A DNA stretch of 64,000 bases. Origin: Massilia brevitalea. Lineage in GTDB: Bacteria; Pseudomonadota; Gammaproteobacteria; Burkholderiales; Burkholderiaceae_D. Location of the stretch: positions 1 to 64,000 of the forward strand of contig NZ_JAULSI010000010.1 of assembly GCF_030711405.1 (NCBI RefSeq), in the 5' to 3' direction. The notes under the pieces were generated by a model, which worked only from the letters and a program-made list of their open reading frames with translations, had not been told where the DNA came from and did not search any database. A program made the translations under genes and the position numbers. Shown here piece by piece: positions 54,486 through 63,963 of the stretch. Position 1 is the first letter of the stretch. Each line of letters starts with the position of its first letter.

Positions 54486-55688
54486 TCAGCGCGCCGGCAC
54501 CAGTTTCAGCACCATGTTCTGCGAAGTGGCCGCCAGCGAGCCGGCCGCCAGCACCGTGATGCCGCGCGGCGCGTTCAGGCTGCCTGGCAGGGGGCCGAGC
54601 ACCACGTTCCGGGTGCCGGGGGTGCCGGCCACAGTGTTCACCGCGCCCGAGCTGCCGATGCGGCGGATGGTGCCGTTGCCGGTGTCGGCCACGAACAGGG
54701 TGCCGGCGCCGTCCATCGTCAGCGCGGCGGCGTTGCAGAAGCGCGCGCTGGCGCCCGGGCCGTCGGCGGTGCCGCATTGGCCGGCGGCGCCGGCGACCGT
54801 GCGCACTTCTCCGGAAGGCGAGATTTCGCGGATCGTGGAATTGGCCGTGTCGGCCACGTACAGGTAACCGTCGTCGTCGACCTCGATGTCGCGCGGCTCG
54901 CAGAAGCGGGCCGCATTGCCGCGTCCGTCGGCACTGCCACAGGCGCCGGCCGTCCCGGCCACCGTGGTGACGGCGTTGTTGCGGTCGATGCGGCGGATGG
55001 TGTGGTTCATGGTGTCGGCCACGTACAGGTTGCCGTTGCGGTCGAGCGTGATGCCCTGCGGGTTGCAGAAGCGTGCATTGCCGGCGCTGCCGTCCTGGCT
55101 GCCGCACTGGCCGGCGGCGCCGGCGAGCGTGGTGACGGCGCCGGCCGCGCTCACCTGGCGGATGGTGGAGTTGCCGCTGTCGGTGACGTACAAATTGCCG
55201 TCGACGTCGGCCTCGAGCCGGGTCGGCCCGTTGAAGCGCGCCGCGCCACCGGCGCCATCGCTGCTGCCGCTGGCGCCGGCGCTGCCGGCCAGGGTCACCG
55301 CCACGCCCTGCTGCGAGACCTTGCGGATGGTGCCGCTCGTGCGTTCCGCCACGAACAGATTGCCGTCGGGGCCGAGCACGATGCCCTCGGGGGCATCGAA
55401 GCGCGCGGCCGAACCGGAGCCGTCGAGCGTGCCGCCGCAGGTGGGGCACAAGCCGCCGGCGATCAGGAAGATGCCGGGATCGGACGACGTTCCGCCGCCC
55501 GGCCAGCCCGGGTGGTACGGGTAGTCGTCGTAGCCATCGTCGTAGTCGACGTAGCCGAAGCCGAGCGAGACGCCGCCTCCGCCGCAGGCGGCGAGGGTGG
55601 CGGACAGGAGCAGTGCCCCGATGCGCAGGCCGGCATGGCGCAACAGGCGCCGGATACGCGGGAACAGGGCGAGGATCGTCGGGCGCAT
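54486..55688 (-). CDS. NHL-repeat beta-propeller lipoprotein
   Basis: This 400-residue lipoprotein has a signal (GLRIGALLLSATLAACGGGG, lipid Cys near 34). A Gly/Tyr/Asp-rich linker (YVDYDDGYDDYPYHPGW) follows, then five full NHL-type repeats and a sixth partial one. Each repeat runs DG...ARF..P..I, G.LYVADT.N.TIR.I, V.T.AG. Repeats 3-5 carry matched cysteines (QCGSQDG and ARFCNP), probably disulfides. A six-bladed propeller tethered to a membrane is predicted; such propellers bind proteins, sugars or nucleic acid. The start at 55688 is chosen over an in-frame codon at 55835 because it gives a good lipoprotein signal. Confidence 0.85.
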   Translation of the reverse strand: MRPTILALFPRIRRLLRHAGLRIGALLLSATLAACGGGGVSLGFGYVDYDDGYDDYPYHPGWPGGGTSSDPGIFLIAGGLCPTCGGTLDGSGSAARFDAPEGIVLGPDGNLFVAERTSGTIRKVSQQGVAVTLAGSAGASGSSDGAGGAARFNGPTRLEADVDGNLYVTDSGNSTIRQVSAAGAVTTLAGAAGQCGSQDGSAGNARFCNPQGITLDRNGNLYVADTMNHTIRRIDRNNAVTTVAGTAGACGSADGRGNAARFCEPRDIEVDDDGYLYVADTANSTIREISPSGEVRTVAGAAGQCGTADGPGASARFCNAAALTMDGAGTLFVADTGNGTIRRIGSSGAVNTVAGTPGTRNVVLGPLPGSLNAPRGITVLAAGSLAATSQNMVLKLVPAR

Positions 55689-55873
55689 GGCATCTCCTTT
55701 GGTGGACGTCGGCGGCTGGCCGTTCGTGACCGTATCGAGATTAGTGAGGCTGGGCGTTCCAAGTATGAGCGCGATCAAGCGTGCGCGGGAGCACGCCAGA
55801 ACTGCGCAGCGGTCCACAGGTGCGTTACTATGCATTTACCATTCATTCACGATCAATCCACACCGGAGTCAAC

Positions 55874-56176
55874 GTGCATTACCTGCTCATCTACGATCTC
55901 GCTCCCGACTACCTCGAACGCCGCGCCGAATTCCGTAACGAACACCTGCGCCTGGCCTGGGAAGCACAGGAGCGCGGCGAGATGGTGCTGGCCGGCGCCC
56001 TCGACGAACCGGCCGACCGCGCGATGCTCCTGTTCGACGTCGACAGCCCGGAAGTGCCGCAGCTGTTCGCCGCCAGGGATCCTTATGTCACCCATGGCCT
56101 GGTGCGCGCTTTTCACGTGCGGCGCTGGAATACCGTGGTGGGCGACCTGGCCGGGAATCCGGTGCGGCCAGAGTAG
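55874..56176 (+). CDS. YciI-like protein
   Basis: This small cytoplasmic protein of 100 residues belongs to the YCII group (HYLLIYDLAPDYLERRAEF, VLAGALDEPADRAMLLFDVD, DPYVTHGLVRAFHVRRWNTV). It has the conserved His and Asp of the ferredoxin-like fold. Function unknown in most members. It starts with GTG at 55874, preceded by CGGAG, which matches family N-termini (M-HYLL); an ATG further upstream gives unrelated residues. Confidence 0.85.
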   Translation: MHYLLIYDLAPDYLERRAEFRNEHLRLAWEAQERGEMVLAGALDEPADRAMLLFDVDSPEVPQLFAARDPYVTHGLVRAFHVRRWNTVVGDLAGNPVRPE

Positions 56177-56274
56177 GCGCTCCTACGTTTGTCTTCTTCC
56201 CTTGTTTTGCGGTTTCACTAATGCAATCTGCCTTCGGTTAAACTCATCCGGCTAATAACGACAAGCCGGAGACG

Positions 56275-56970
56275 ATGTTGCAAACTGCTGTCAATCTGTG
56301 GCCGCTGCTGGGCGTGGCCGTCATCGCCGCCGGCTTCCTGCTGCGCGCCAATCCCGTGCTCGTGGTCGTGGCCGCCTGTGGCGTCACCGGCGCCGCGGCC
56401 GCCATGCCGTTCATGCATCTGCTGGAATCGCTCGGCACCGCCTTTGTCAAGACGCGCAATTTGCCGCTGGTGCTGCTGCTGCCGCTGGCGGCCGTCGGCC
56501 TGCTCGAACGCTTTGGCCTGAAGGAGCACGCGATGGCCAGCATCGCGAAAATCCGCTCGGCCACCGCCGGGCGCCTCCTGATCGTCTATTTGTTCCTGCG
56601 CGAGACCACGGCCGCCGCCGGTCTCACCAGCCTGGGCGGCCAGCCATCGATGGTGCGCCCGCTGGTGGCGCCACTGGCCGAAGGCGCGGCCGAGGCGCGC
56701 AACGGCACGCTGTCCGACAAGCTGCGCTACCGCATCCGCGCCATGGCCGCCGCCACCGACAACGTCGGCCTGTTCTTCGGCGAAGACATCTTCGTTGCCT
56801 TTGGCGCCATCGTGCTGATGCAGACCATCCTGCGCGCCGAGGGCATCGAGGTCGATCCGCTGCACATGGCGCTGTGGGGCATCCCGACCGCCATCTGCGC
56901 CTTTATCATCCACAGCTGGAACCTGCGCCGCCTGGACCTTGCGATCCGCCGCGAAGGAGAGGGCAAGTGA
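56275..56970 (+). CDS. DUF969 family membrane protein
   Basis: This 231-residue integral membrane protein starts MLQTAVNLWPLLGVAVIAAG. It has four to six hydrophobic segments and the family stretches SLGGQPSMVRPLVAP and ATDNVGLFFGEDIFVAFGAI. DUF969 and DUF979 proteins always seem to come as a pair and are often next to pcp, as here. This suggests together they form a transporter for pyroglutamate or pyroglutamyl peptides; that is inference. The stop overlaps the GTG start of the next gene by three bases. Confidence 0.88.
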   Translation: MLQTAVNLWPLLGVAVIAAGFLLRANPVLVVVAACGVTGAAAAMPFMHLLESLGTAFVKTRNLPLVLLLPLAAVGLLERFGLKEHAMASIAKIRSATAGRLLIVYLFLRETTAAAGLTSLGGQPSMVRPLVAPLAEGAAEARNGTLSDKLRYRIRAMAAATDNVGLFFGEDIFVAFGAIVLMQTILRAEGIEVDPLHMALWGIPTAICAFIIHSWNLRRLDLAIRREGEGK

Positions 56971-57923
56971 TCTTTTCGCTGCAGTTCTTATACGTTCTCG
57001 TTGACCTGCTGCTGGGCACGGTTGCACTGCTGACCCTGCTCGACAGGGGCCACCCGCGCCGCTTCACCAGCGCGCTGTTCTGGGGCCTGTATGCCTTCGT
57101 CTACCTCGCCGGCGACTACATTCCGGCGGCAGCGGCCGGCGCGATCATGATCGCGATGGCGCTGCTGGCCGGCTGCGGCCTGGTGCGCCAGGGCAAGCAC
57201 GGCAGCCTGGATGAATCCACCCGCCGCGCCAGCGCCGCGCGCCTGGGCAATAAACTGTTCCTGCCGGCGCTGGTGATCCCGATCGTGACCGTGCTCGGCG
57301 CCACCGTGCTGAAAGAGGTGCGCATCGGCGACTGGCTGCTGTTCGACCAGTCGCACCTGACGCTGGCCAGCCTGGGCCTGGGCTCGCTGCTGGCCATCGG
57401 CGCCGCCTGCTGGCTGACGAAGGCGACGCCGGTGCAGGGCGTGCGCGAGGCGCGGCGCCTGGTCGACGCCATGAGCTGGGCGGTGACCCTGCCGCACATG
57501 CTGGCCGTGCTGGGTCTGCTGTTCACCGAAGCCGGCGTCGGCAAGGCGGTGGCCCAGGTGAGTACCAGCTGGTTCGACGTCGACTCGCGCTTTGCCGCCG
57601 TGGCGCTCTACTGCATTGCCATGGCGGTGTTTACGATTATTATGGGGAATGGCTTTGCTGCCTTTCCGGTGATTGCCGGCGGCATCGGCATCCCGGTGCT
57701 GGTGAAGGTGTATGGCGCCGATCCGGCCGTCATGGCTGCCATCGGCATGTTCAGTGCGTATTGCGGCACCTTAATGACGCCAATGGCGGCGAACTTTAAT
57801 ATCGTCCCCGCGGCGCTGCTGGAGTTGCCTGACAAGAACGCGGTGATCAAGGCCCAGATACCGACCGCGCTGCCGCTGCTGGCGGCAAACATCCTCCTCC
57901 TCTACTTCCTCATGAACCGCTGA
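56967..57923 (+). CDS. DUF979 family membrane protein
   Basis: This 318-residue protein with eight or nine hydrophobic segments is the partner of the DUF969 protein. The GTG start at 56967 overlaps the preceding stop (GTGA) and gives MIFSLQFLYVLVDLLLG. The C-terminal region FTIIMGNGFAAFPVIAGGIG and GMFSAYCGTLMTPMAANFNI is like the substrate-binding parts of other ion-transporter-fold permeases. The pyroglutamyl peptidase gene starts 10 bases after its stop. Confidence 0.88.
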   Translation: MIFSLQFLYVLVDLLLGTVALLTLLDRGHPRRFTSALFWGLYAFVYLAGDYIPAAAAGAIMIAMALLAGCGLVRQGKHGSLDESTRRASAARLGNKLFLPALVIPIVTVLGATVLKEVRIGDWLLFDQSHLTLASLGLGSLLAIGAACWLTKATPVQGVREARRLVDAMSWAVTLPHMLAVLGLLFTEAGVGKAVAQVSTSWFDVDSRFAAVALYCIAMAVFTIIMGNGFAAFPVIAGGIGIPVLVKVYGADPAVMAAIGMFSAYCGTLMTPMAANFNIVPAALLELPDKNAVIKAQIPTALPLLAANILLLYFLMNR

Positions 57924-57933
57924 CGTTGGAGAA

Positions 57934-58581
57934 ATGATGAAAAAAACTGTCCTCCTGACTGGTTTCGAGCCCTTCAACGGCGCCAGCATCAACCTGGCCT
58001 GGGAAGCGGTGCGCGCGCTCAAGGGCTGGAGCGGCGGCGACTTCCTGATCGAAGTGCTGCAGCTGCCCTGCGTGTTCGGCTTCGCCAGCCGGGTGCTGTC
58101 CGGCGCCATCGACGAGATCAAGCCGGACGTGGTGATCGCCGTCGGCCAGGCCGGCGGACGCGCCGACCTCACCGTGGAGCGGGTGGCGATCAACGTCGAC
58201 GATGCGCCGATCGTCGACAACGACAAGCAGCAGCCGGTCGATGCGCCGATTGCCGCCGATGGCCCTGCCGCCTATTTCTCCAGCCTGCCGATCAAGGCCA
58301 TCGTCGCCGAGATGCGCGAGCGTGGCTTGAAAGCGTCGGTGTCGCAGACGGCCGGCACCTTTGTCTGCAACCACGTGTTCTATGGCCTGATGCACCGCAT
58401 CGCCGGCACAGGTATCCGTGGCGGCTTCATCCACGTACCGTATTTGCCCGAGCAGGCCGCGGCCTTTGCCGGAGCGCCGGGGATGGCGCTGGACGAGATT
58501 GTCGAGGGGCTGCGCGTGGCGGTCGAGGTGGCGGTGCGGGGTGGTTCAGATACGGTTGTCGAAGGCGGGGCGACGCACTGA
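57934..58581 (+). CDS. pcp: pyroglutamyl-peptidase I
   Basis: This cysteine peptidase of family C15 removes N-terminal pyroglutamate from peptides in the cytoplasm. The 215-residue protein has the substrate motif GFEPFNG (10-16) and the catalytic triad Glu82 (DLTVERVAIN), Cys145 (TAGTFVCNHVFYGLM) and His167 (GFIHVPYLPEQ). Two ATG codons in a row open the gene (57934 and 57937). It is last in the DUF969-DUF979-pcp operon. Confidence 0.95.
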   Translation: MMKKTVLLTGFEPFNGASINLAWEAVRALKGWSGGDFLIEVLQLPCVFGFASRVLSGAIDEIKPDVVIAVGQAGGRADLTVERVAINVDDAPIVDNDKQQPVDAPIAADGPAAYFSSLPIKAIVAEMRERGLKASVSQTAGTFVCNHVFYGLMHRIAGTGIRGGFIHVPYLPEQAAAFAGAPGMALDEIVEGLRVAVEVAVRGGSDTVVEGGATH

Positions 58582-58627
58582 TGGTTCAAACGCGGATGAA
58601 ACGCGTGAACCTGCGGCGCAACCCGAA

Positions 58628-59530
58628 TCACTCCCCGTCCGGATTCAAAATCTTCAAAAACGCCCGCACCACCGGTGCATCGTCCTGATTGGTGGTCGTG
58701 ATGTACAAATTCGCCGACGGCGCATTCGTGCGGATCGGTAAAAAGGCCACGCCCGGCCAGCCGATCCGGCTGGTCGTCTGCGGCATCAGCGCCACGCCCA
58801 GACGCGCGCCGACCATCGCCAGCAGCGTCTGCGGCTCGGCTGCTTCCTGGAAGATCGCCGGCTGGAAGCCCGCGTTCACGCAGCATTGGATCAGGTAGCG
58901 CGGTTCGGCCGACTGGTGCAGGTGCAGGGTCAGCATCGGCTCCTGCGCAATGTCGGTCAGTTCGATCGCTTCCTGGCGCGCCAGCGGGTGTTCCTTGTGC
59001 ACGGCCACGCAGAAGTTCTCGCGGAAGCACAGCTGCTGGCGCAGGTGCGCCGCCTTCAGTTCCTCGTCGTCCAATCTCGGTTCGCGCCAGAAGCCGACGT
59101 CGATCTGCTTCGAGCGCAGCGCTTCCAGTTGCTGGTCCGGTCCCAGCTCGTGCAGGGTCCAGGTCACGCGCGGGAACTCGGTCTGGAAGCGCTCCAGCAG
59201 GCTCGGGATCGGGCCCCACATCGCCGAGCCGACGATGCCCACGCGCAGGCGGCCGACTTCGCCGCGGTCGATCTGGCGGATGGTGTCGATCGTCATGCGC
59301 ATCCGGCCCAGCAGCTCGGACGCTTCCGCCATCAGCGCCTTGCCGGCCACGGTCAGCTCGAAGCTGCGCGTGGTGCGCGCGAACAGGCGCACGCCGAGTT
59401 CGGACTCGAGCTTCATGATCTGCTGCGACAGCGGCGGCTGCGAAATGTGCAGGCGCTCGGCGGCGCGGCTGAAGCTTTTTTCCTCGGCCACGGCCAGGAA
59501 GTACTTCAGCTGTTTCAGGTCGATCGACAT
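58628..59530 (-). CDS. LysR-family transcriptional regulator
   Basis: This 300-residue LTTR has a winged helix-turn-helix at the N-terminus (LKQLKYFLAVAEEKSFSRAA, then SQPPLSQQIMKLE) and an inducer-binding domain from about 90. It is encoded 7 bases downstream of psuG on the same strand and so is probably cotranscribed with psuK-psuG. Unusually for an LTTR it is not divergent from its likely target. Its ligand cannot be told. Confidence 0.92.
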   Translation of the reverse strand: MSIDLKQLKYFLAVAEEKSFSRAAERLHISQPPLSQQIMKLESELGVRLFARTTRSFELTVAGKALMAEASELLGRMRMTIDTIRQIDRGEVGRLRVGIVGSAMWGPIPSLLERFQTEFPRVTWTLHELGPDQQLEALRSKQIDVGFWREPRLDDEELKAAHLRQQLCFRENFCVAVHKEHPLARQEAIELTDIAQEPMLTLHLHQSAEPRYLIQCCVNAGFQPAIFQEAAEPQTLLAMVGARLGVALMPQTTSRIGWPGVAFLPIRTNAPSANLYITTTNQDDAPVVRAFLKILNPDGE

Positions 59531-59537
59531 AAGGTAG

Positions 59538-60452
<915 letters not shown>

Positions 60453-60461
60453 GGTGAGACC

Positions 60462-61571
60462 TTATTCTGTGATGAGGGCGCCGAACGTATCGGGCGCGAG
60501 TTGCGGACAAACGGTCTGGCGGCATTCGACCGTCATGGCCGACAATTGCAGGCCGCGGCGGCAGGCCAGGGCCAGGTCGGCGCCGCCGCTGTGCAGCGAC
60601 AGCACCAGGGCGGCGGCAAAGGCGTCGCCGGCGCCGGTGACGTCGACCACGTCGGCCGGCGGCGCGTCGAGGCGTTCGGCGCCGCCGCCCGGCACGGTGA
60701 ACAGCACGCCGCGCGCGCCGAGCGTGACCACCACGTCTTCGGCGCCTTGCGCCTGGACTTCGCGGCAGGCGGCGGCCAGCTCGGCTTCGCTGTTCAACGC
60801 ACGGCCGACGCGGGTGGCGAGTTCGCCTTCGTTCAGGATCAAGAGGCGCACGCCCACCAGCGACTCCGGCAGGCGATTCATCTTCGGTTCCGACACGGCG
60901 ACCAGGATCAGCGCCACGCTGTCGCGCGCGGCATCGCGCTGCAGCGCGGCGATGGCGTCAATCGTCAGGTTCAGGTCGGCCACGATCAGCGAGGCGCCGC
61001 TGCGCTGCTGCTGGCGGGTGTCGAGGAAGGCCGGGGTGATGCGGTCGTACAGCGCCATGTCGGCCAGGGCCACCAGCAGCTGTCCGTCGCCGTCGAGCAC
61101 CGCGGTATAGGTGCCGCTGCCGGCGTCGTCGAGTTTGAAGGCGCCGCGGGTGTCGATGCCGACGCTGTCGGCGTGGGCGAGCAGGGCGCGGCCCGATGAA
61201 TCGTTGCCGACCGCCGTGATCAGGGACACGGCCGCACCCATGCGCGCCAGGTTCTCGGCGATGTTGCGGGCCACGCCGCCGAACGATTCGACGCCGCTGG
61301 CCGGGTTCGAGGTGCCCATCGCCAGCGTGCCTTCGGCGCGCAGCTTGCGGTCGAGGTTCGCGGCGCCCACGCACAGGATGGGGCGGTGGTCGGGCAGCAC
61401 GTAGGCGCGGCCGAGGAGGCGGCGTTCGCGTACCAGGGTGGCGATGTAGCCGGCAACGGCCGAGCGCGAGAGCCCGAGCTCGGCGGCGAGGTCCTGCTGG
61501 GAAATGAAGGGGTTGGCACGGATCAGCTCGTACAACTGTTCTTTCTTGGAGAGTTCAGTCACAGTCGGCAC
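60462..61571 (-). CDS. psuK: PfkB-family pseudouridine kinase with N-terminal helix-turn-helix
   Basis: This 369-residue protein has two parts. Residues 1-62 form a winged helix (KEQLYELIRANPFISQQDLA, LSRSAVAGYIATLVRER). Residues 65-365 are a PfkB kinase with CVGAANLDRKLRA, GGVARNIAENLARMG and the catalytic DVTGAGDAFAAALVLSL. It is expected to phosphorylate pseudouridine for PsuG. A kinase fused to a DNA-binding domain suggests self-regulation. The start is a GTG at 61571 without a ribosome site, five bases after a TATAAG box; a GTG three codons in is an alternative. Confidence 0.9.
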   Translation of the reverse strand: MPTVTELSKKEQLYELIRANPFISQQDLAAELGLSRSAVAGYIATLVRERRLLGRAYVLPDHRPILCVGAANLDRKLRAEGTLAMGTSNPASGVESFGGVARNIAENLARMGAAVSLITAVGNDSSGRALLAHADSVGIDTRGAFKLDDAGSGTYTAVLDGDGQLLVALADMALYDRITPAFLDTRQQQRSGASLIVADLNLTIDAIAALQRDAARDSVALILVAVSEPKMNRLPESLVGVRLLILNEGELATRVGRALNSEAELAAACREVQAQGAEDVVVTLGARGVLFTVPGGGAERLDAPPADVVDVTGAGDAFAAALVLSLHSGGADLALACRRGLQLSAMTVECRQTVCPQLAPDTFGALITE

Positions 61572-61895
61572 TTATAAACAAATGTTGATCGATACTAGAC
61601 AAATGTTTGAATGCGGTCAATACGTCGCCAGCATAATATTGTCCTGTTAGCTAAATTGTATCTCCAAGCCAACATGCAGCGGACATAAATTTACGTCGAT
61701 TTATTTGTCAGACATATAAATGCAGAAGAAAAATGGTATTTGCCATACATATCCGGGATAATGCATAGTTAGAATAATTTTTGGCTACGCAGCGCCCCGT
61801 CCAGGCGGCGCCGGGCCGCAGCTCCAGCACCCCGCTCAGCACACCGCCCGTACGTAGCCTCCTCACCGTTTTTTCAGATCCCACGAAGGAATACC
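61572..61895. other. divergent promoter region between psuK and punA
   Basis: 324 bases, AT-rich relative to the window. It holds two copies of ACAAATGTT 21 bases apart next to the psuK start. More A/T-rich sequence (61680-61780) follows, with GATAAT and GAATAAT as possible -10 elements toward punA, and then about 80 GC-rich bases before the punA ATG. Confidence 0.55.
61578..61608. promoter_or_regulatory. tandem ACAAATGTT sites, candidate operator
   Basis: ACAAATGTT at 61578-61586 and again at 61599-61607; each is a near-palindrome (ACA-AA-TGT). The 21-base step equals two turns of the helix, so one protein dimer or tetramer could bind both on the same face. They flank the psuK promoter position. 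Confidence 0.45.
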
Positions 61896-62750
61896 ATGTC
61901 CAGCAATACCCCATTCGAAGCCGCCGACGTCATCCGTGCCCGCAAGCCGGGCTTTGCGCCGCGCGTGGCGATGATCCTCGGTTCCGGCCTCGGCGTGCTG
62001 GCCGAGCAGATGACCGACGTCGTCTCGATCAGCTATGCCGACCTGCCGGGCTTCCCGATCAGCACCGTGCACGGCCACGCGGGCGAACTGGTGCTGGGTG
62101 AGCTGGCCGGCGTGCCGGTGGTGTGCATGAAGGGCCGCGGCCACTTCTACGAAGGCTATGGCGCCCACGTGATGACCTCGGCCGTGCGCACCTTCAAGCT
62201 GCTCGGCTGCGAAATGCTGCTGGTGACGAACGCCGCCGGTTCGCTGCGTCCTGAAGTCGATGCGGGCAGCGTCGTGGTCCTCTCCGATCATATCAACCTG
62301 CTGCCGGGCAGCCCGATGGCCGGCCCGAACGACGACCGCTTCGGCCCGCGCTTCTTCAGCATGGCGAATGCCTACGACGCCGACCTGCGCGCGCTGGTGA
62401 AGGAAACCGCGGCAAGCAAGAACATTACCCTGGCCGAAGGCGTGTACCTGGCCGCGCCGGGCCCGAACTTCGAAACCGCCGCCGAAATCCGCGCCTTCAA
62501 GACCCTGGGCGCCGACGTGGTCGGCATGTCGGTGGTGCCGGAAGTGATCTCGGCACGCCACTGCGGCCTGAAAGTGGTGGGCGTCTCGGCCATCACCAAC
62601 CTGGCCGAAGGCCTGTCGCCGTTCCCGCTGTCGCACGAACAGACCCTGAAGTACGCAGCGATCGCCGCCAAGGACCTGGTCACCCTGATCCATTCCTTCA
62701 CCGAACGCCTGGGTTCGATCCCACGTGCAGCCACCCCGGCCGCCAACTAA
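61896..62750 (+). CDS. punA: purine nucleoside phosphorylase (trimeric type)
   Basis: This phosphorylase splits inosine, guanosine and deoxy analogues with phosphate into base and (deoxy)ribose 1-phosphate. The 284-residue protein is of the PNP-II/trimeric type: ILGSGLGVLAEQ (phosphate loop), VHGHAGELVLGELAGVPVVC, KGRGHFYEGY, TNAAGSLRPE, GVYLAAPGPNFETAAEIRAF and MSVVPEVISARHCGLKV are all visible. The phosphopentomutase gene follows after 19 bases. Confidence 0.95.
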   Translation: MSSNTPFEAADVIRARKPGFAPRVAMILGSGLGVLAEQMTDVVSISYADLPGFPISTVHGHAGELVLGELAGVPVVCMKGRGHFYEGYGAHVMTSAVRTFKLLGCEMLLVTNAAGSLRPEVDAGSVVVLSDHINLLPGSPMAGPNDDRFGPRFFSMANAYDADLRALVKETAASKNITLAEGVYLAAPGPNFETAAEIRAFKTLGADVVGMSVVPEVISARHCGLKVVGVSAITNLAEGLSPFPLSHEQTLKYAAIAAKDLVTLIHSFTERLGSIPRAATPAAN

Positions 62751-62769
62751 TCAACGACACGAGCGAACA

Positions 62770-63963
62770 ATGTCACGCGCATTCATCCTCCTGCTTGACT
62801 CCTTCGGCCTGGGCGCGCTGCCCGACGCCGACCAATACGGCGACACGGGCGCCAACACCTTCGGCCACATCGCCGCGTGGGCCGCGAAAGAAGGCAAGCC
62901 GATGTCGCTGCCGAACCTCGAGCGCCTGGGCCTGGCCGCTGCCGCCCACAAGGCCAGCGGCGAATGGGCTGCCGGCTTCGACCTGCGCGACGGCTTTACC
63001 GGCGCCTGGGGCGTCGCGCGCGAGCAATCGACCGGCAAGGACACGCAGAGCGGCCACTGGGAAATCGCCGGCGTGCCGGTGCTGTTCGACTGGGGCTACT
63101 TCCCGAAGACCGTGCCGACCTTCCCGCAAGAGCTGACCGACAAGCTGCAGGAATTGACGGGCGTACCGGGCTGGCTGGGCAACTGCCACGCTTCGGGCAC
63201 CACCATCATCGACGAACTCGGCGACGAGCACGTTGCCAGCGGCAAGCCGATCCTGTACACCTCGGCCGACTCGGTGCTGCAGATCGCCGCGCACGAAGAG
63301 CACTTCGGCCTGGAGCGCCTGTACGCAGTGTGCGAAGCGGCCTACGAGCTGGTCAAGCCCTACAACATCGGCCGCGTGATCGCGCGTCCTTTCCTGGGCG
63401 AGAACGGCAAGTACAAGCGCACCAGCAACCGCCACGACTACGCCGTGCCGCCGACCGCGCCGACCCTGCTGGATCACGTGAAAAACGAAGGCGGCGAAGT
63501 CATCGCCCTCGGTAAAATCAGCGACATCTTCGCGGCCCAAGGCGTGACCCGCCTGGTGAAGGGGCCGGACAACATGGCCCTGTTCGACCGCCTGCTGGAA
63601 GTGGCCGATGAAGCACCAGCCAAGTCGCTGAGCTTCGTGAACTTCGTCGACTTCGACATGCACTTCGGCCACCGCCGCGACGTCGCCGGCTACTCGAACG
63701 CGCTGCACGAACTCGACGCGCGCCTGCCGGAATTCATGGCGAAACTGAAGGATGGCGACCTGGTCGTGATCACCGCCGACCACGGCTGCGACCCGACCGC
63801 GCCTGGCTCGGACCACACGCGCGAGCACATCCCGATGATCTTCTTCGGCCCGAACGTGCCGGCGCAGGAACTGCCGACCGCACCGACCTTCTCCGATATC
63901 GGCGCCACGCTGGCCAAACACCTCGGCGTCAAACCCCTCTCCAACGGAACCGCACTGCTATGA
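62770..63963 (+). CDS. deoB: phosphopentomutase
   Basis: DeoB interconverts (deoxy)ribose 1-phosphate and 5-phosphate, linking nucleoside phosphorolysis to the pentose phosphate pathway. The 397-residue protein has the metal motifs LLLDSFGLGALPDADQYGD at the start, SGTTIIDELG, FVDFDMHFGHRRD and ITADHGCDPT with SDHTREHIP near the end. The ATG at 62770 gives the family N-terminus; an upstream in-frame ATG lies inside punA. Its stop overlaps the next ATG (ATGA). Confidence 0.97.
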   Translation: MSRAFILLLDSFGLGALPDADQYGDTGANTFGHIAAWAAKEGKPMSLPNLERLGLAAAAHKASGEWAAGFDLRDGFTGAWGVAREQSTGKDTQSGHWEIAGVPVLFDWGYFPKTVPTFPQELTDKLQELTGVPGWLGNCHASGTTIIDELGDEHVASGKPILYTSADSVLQIAAHEEHFGLERLYAVCEAAYELVKPYNIGRVIARPFLGENGKYKRTSNRHDYAVPPTAPTLLDHVKNEGGEVIALGKISDIFAAQGVTRLVKGPDNMALFDRLLEVADEAPAKSLSFVNFVDFDMHFGHRRDVAGYSNALHELDARLPEFMAKLKDGDLVVITADHGCDPTAPGSDHTREHIPMIFFGPNVPAQELPTAPTFSDIGATLAKHLGVKPLSNGTALL

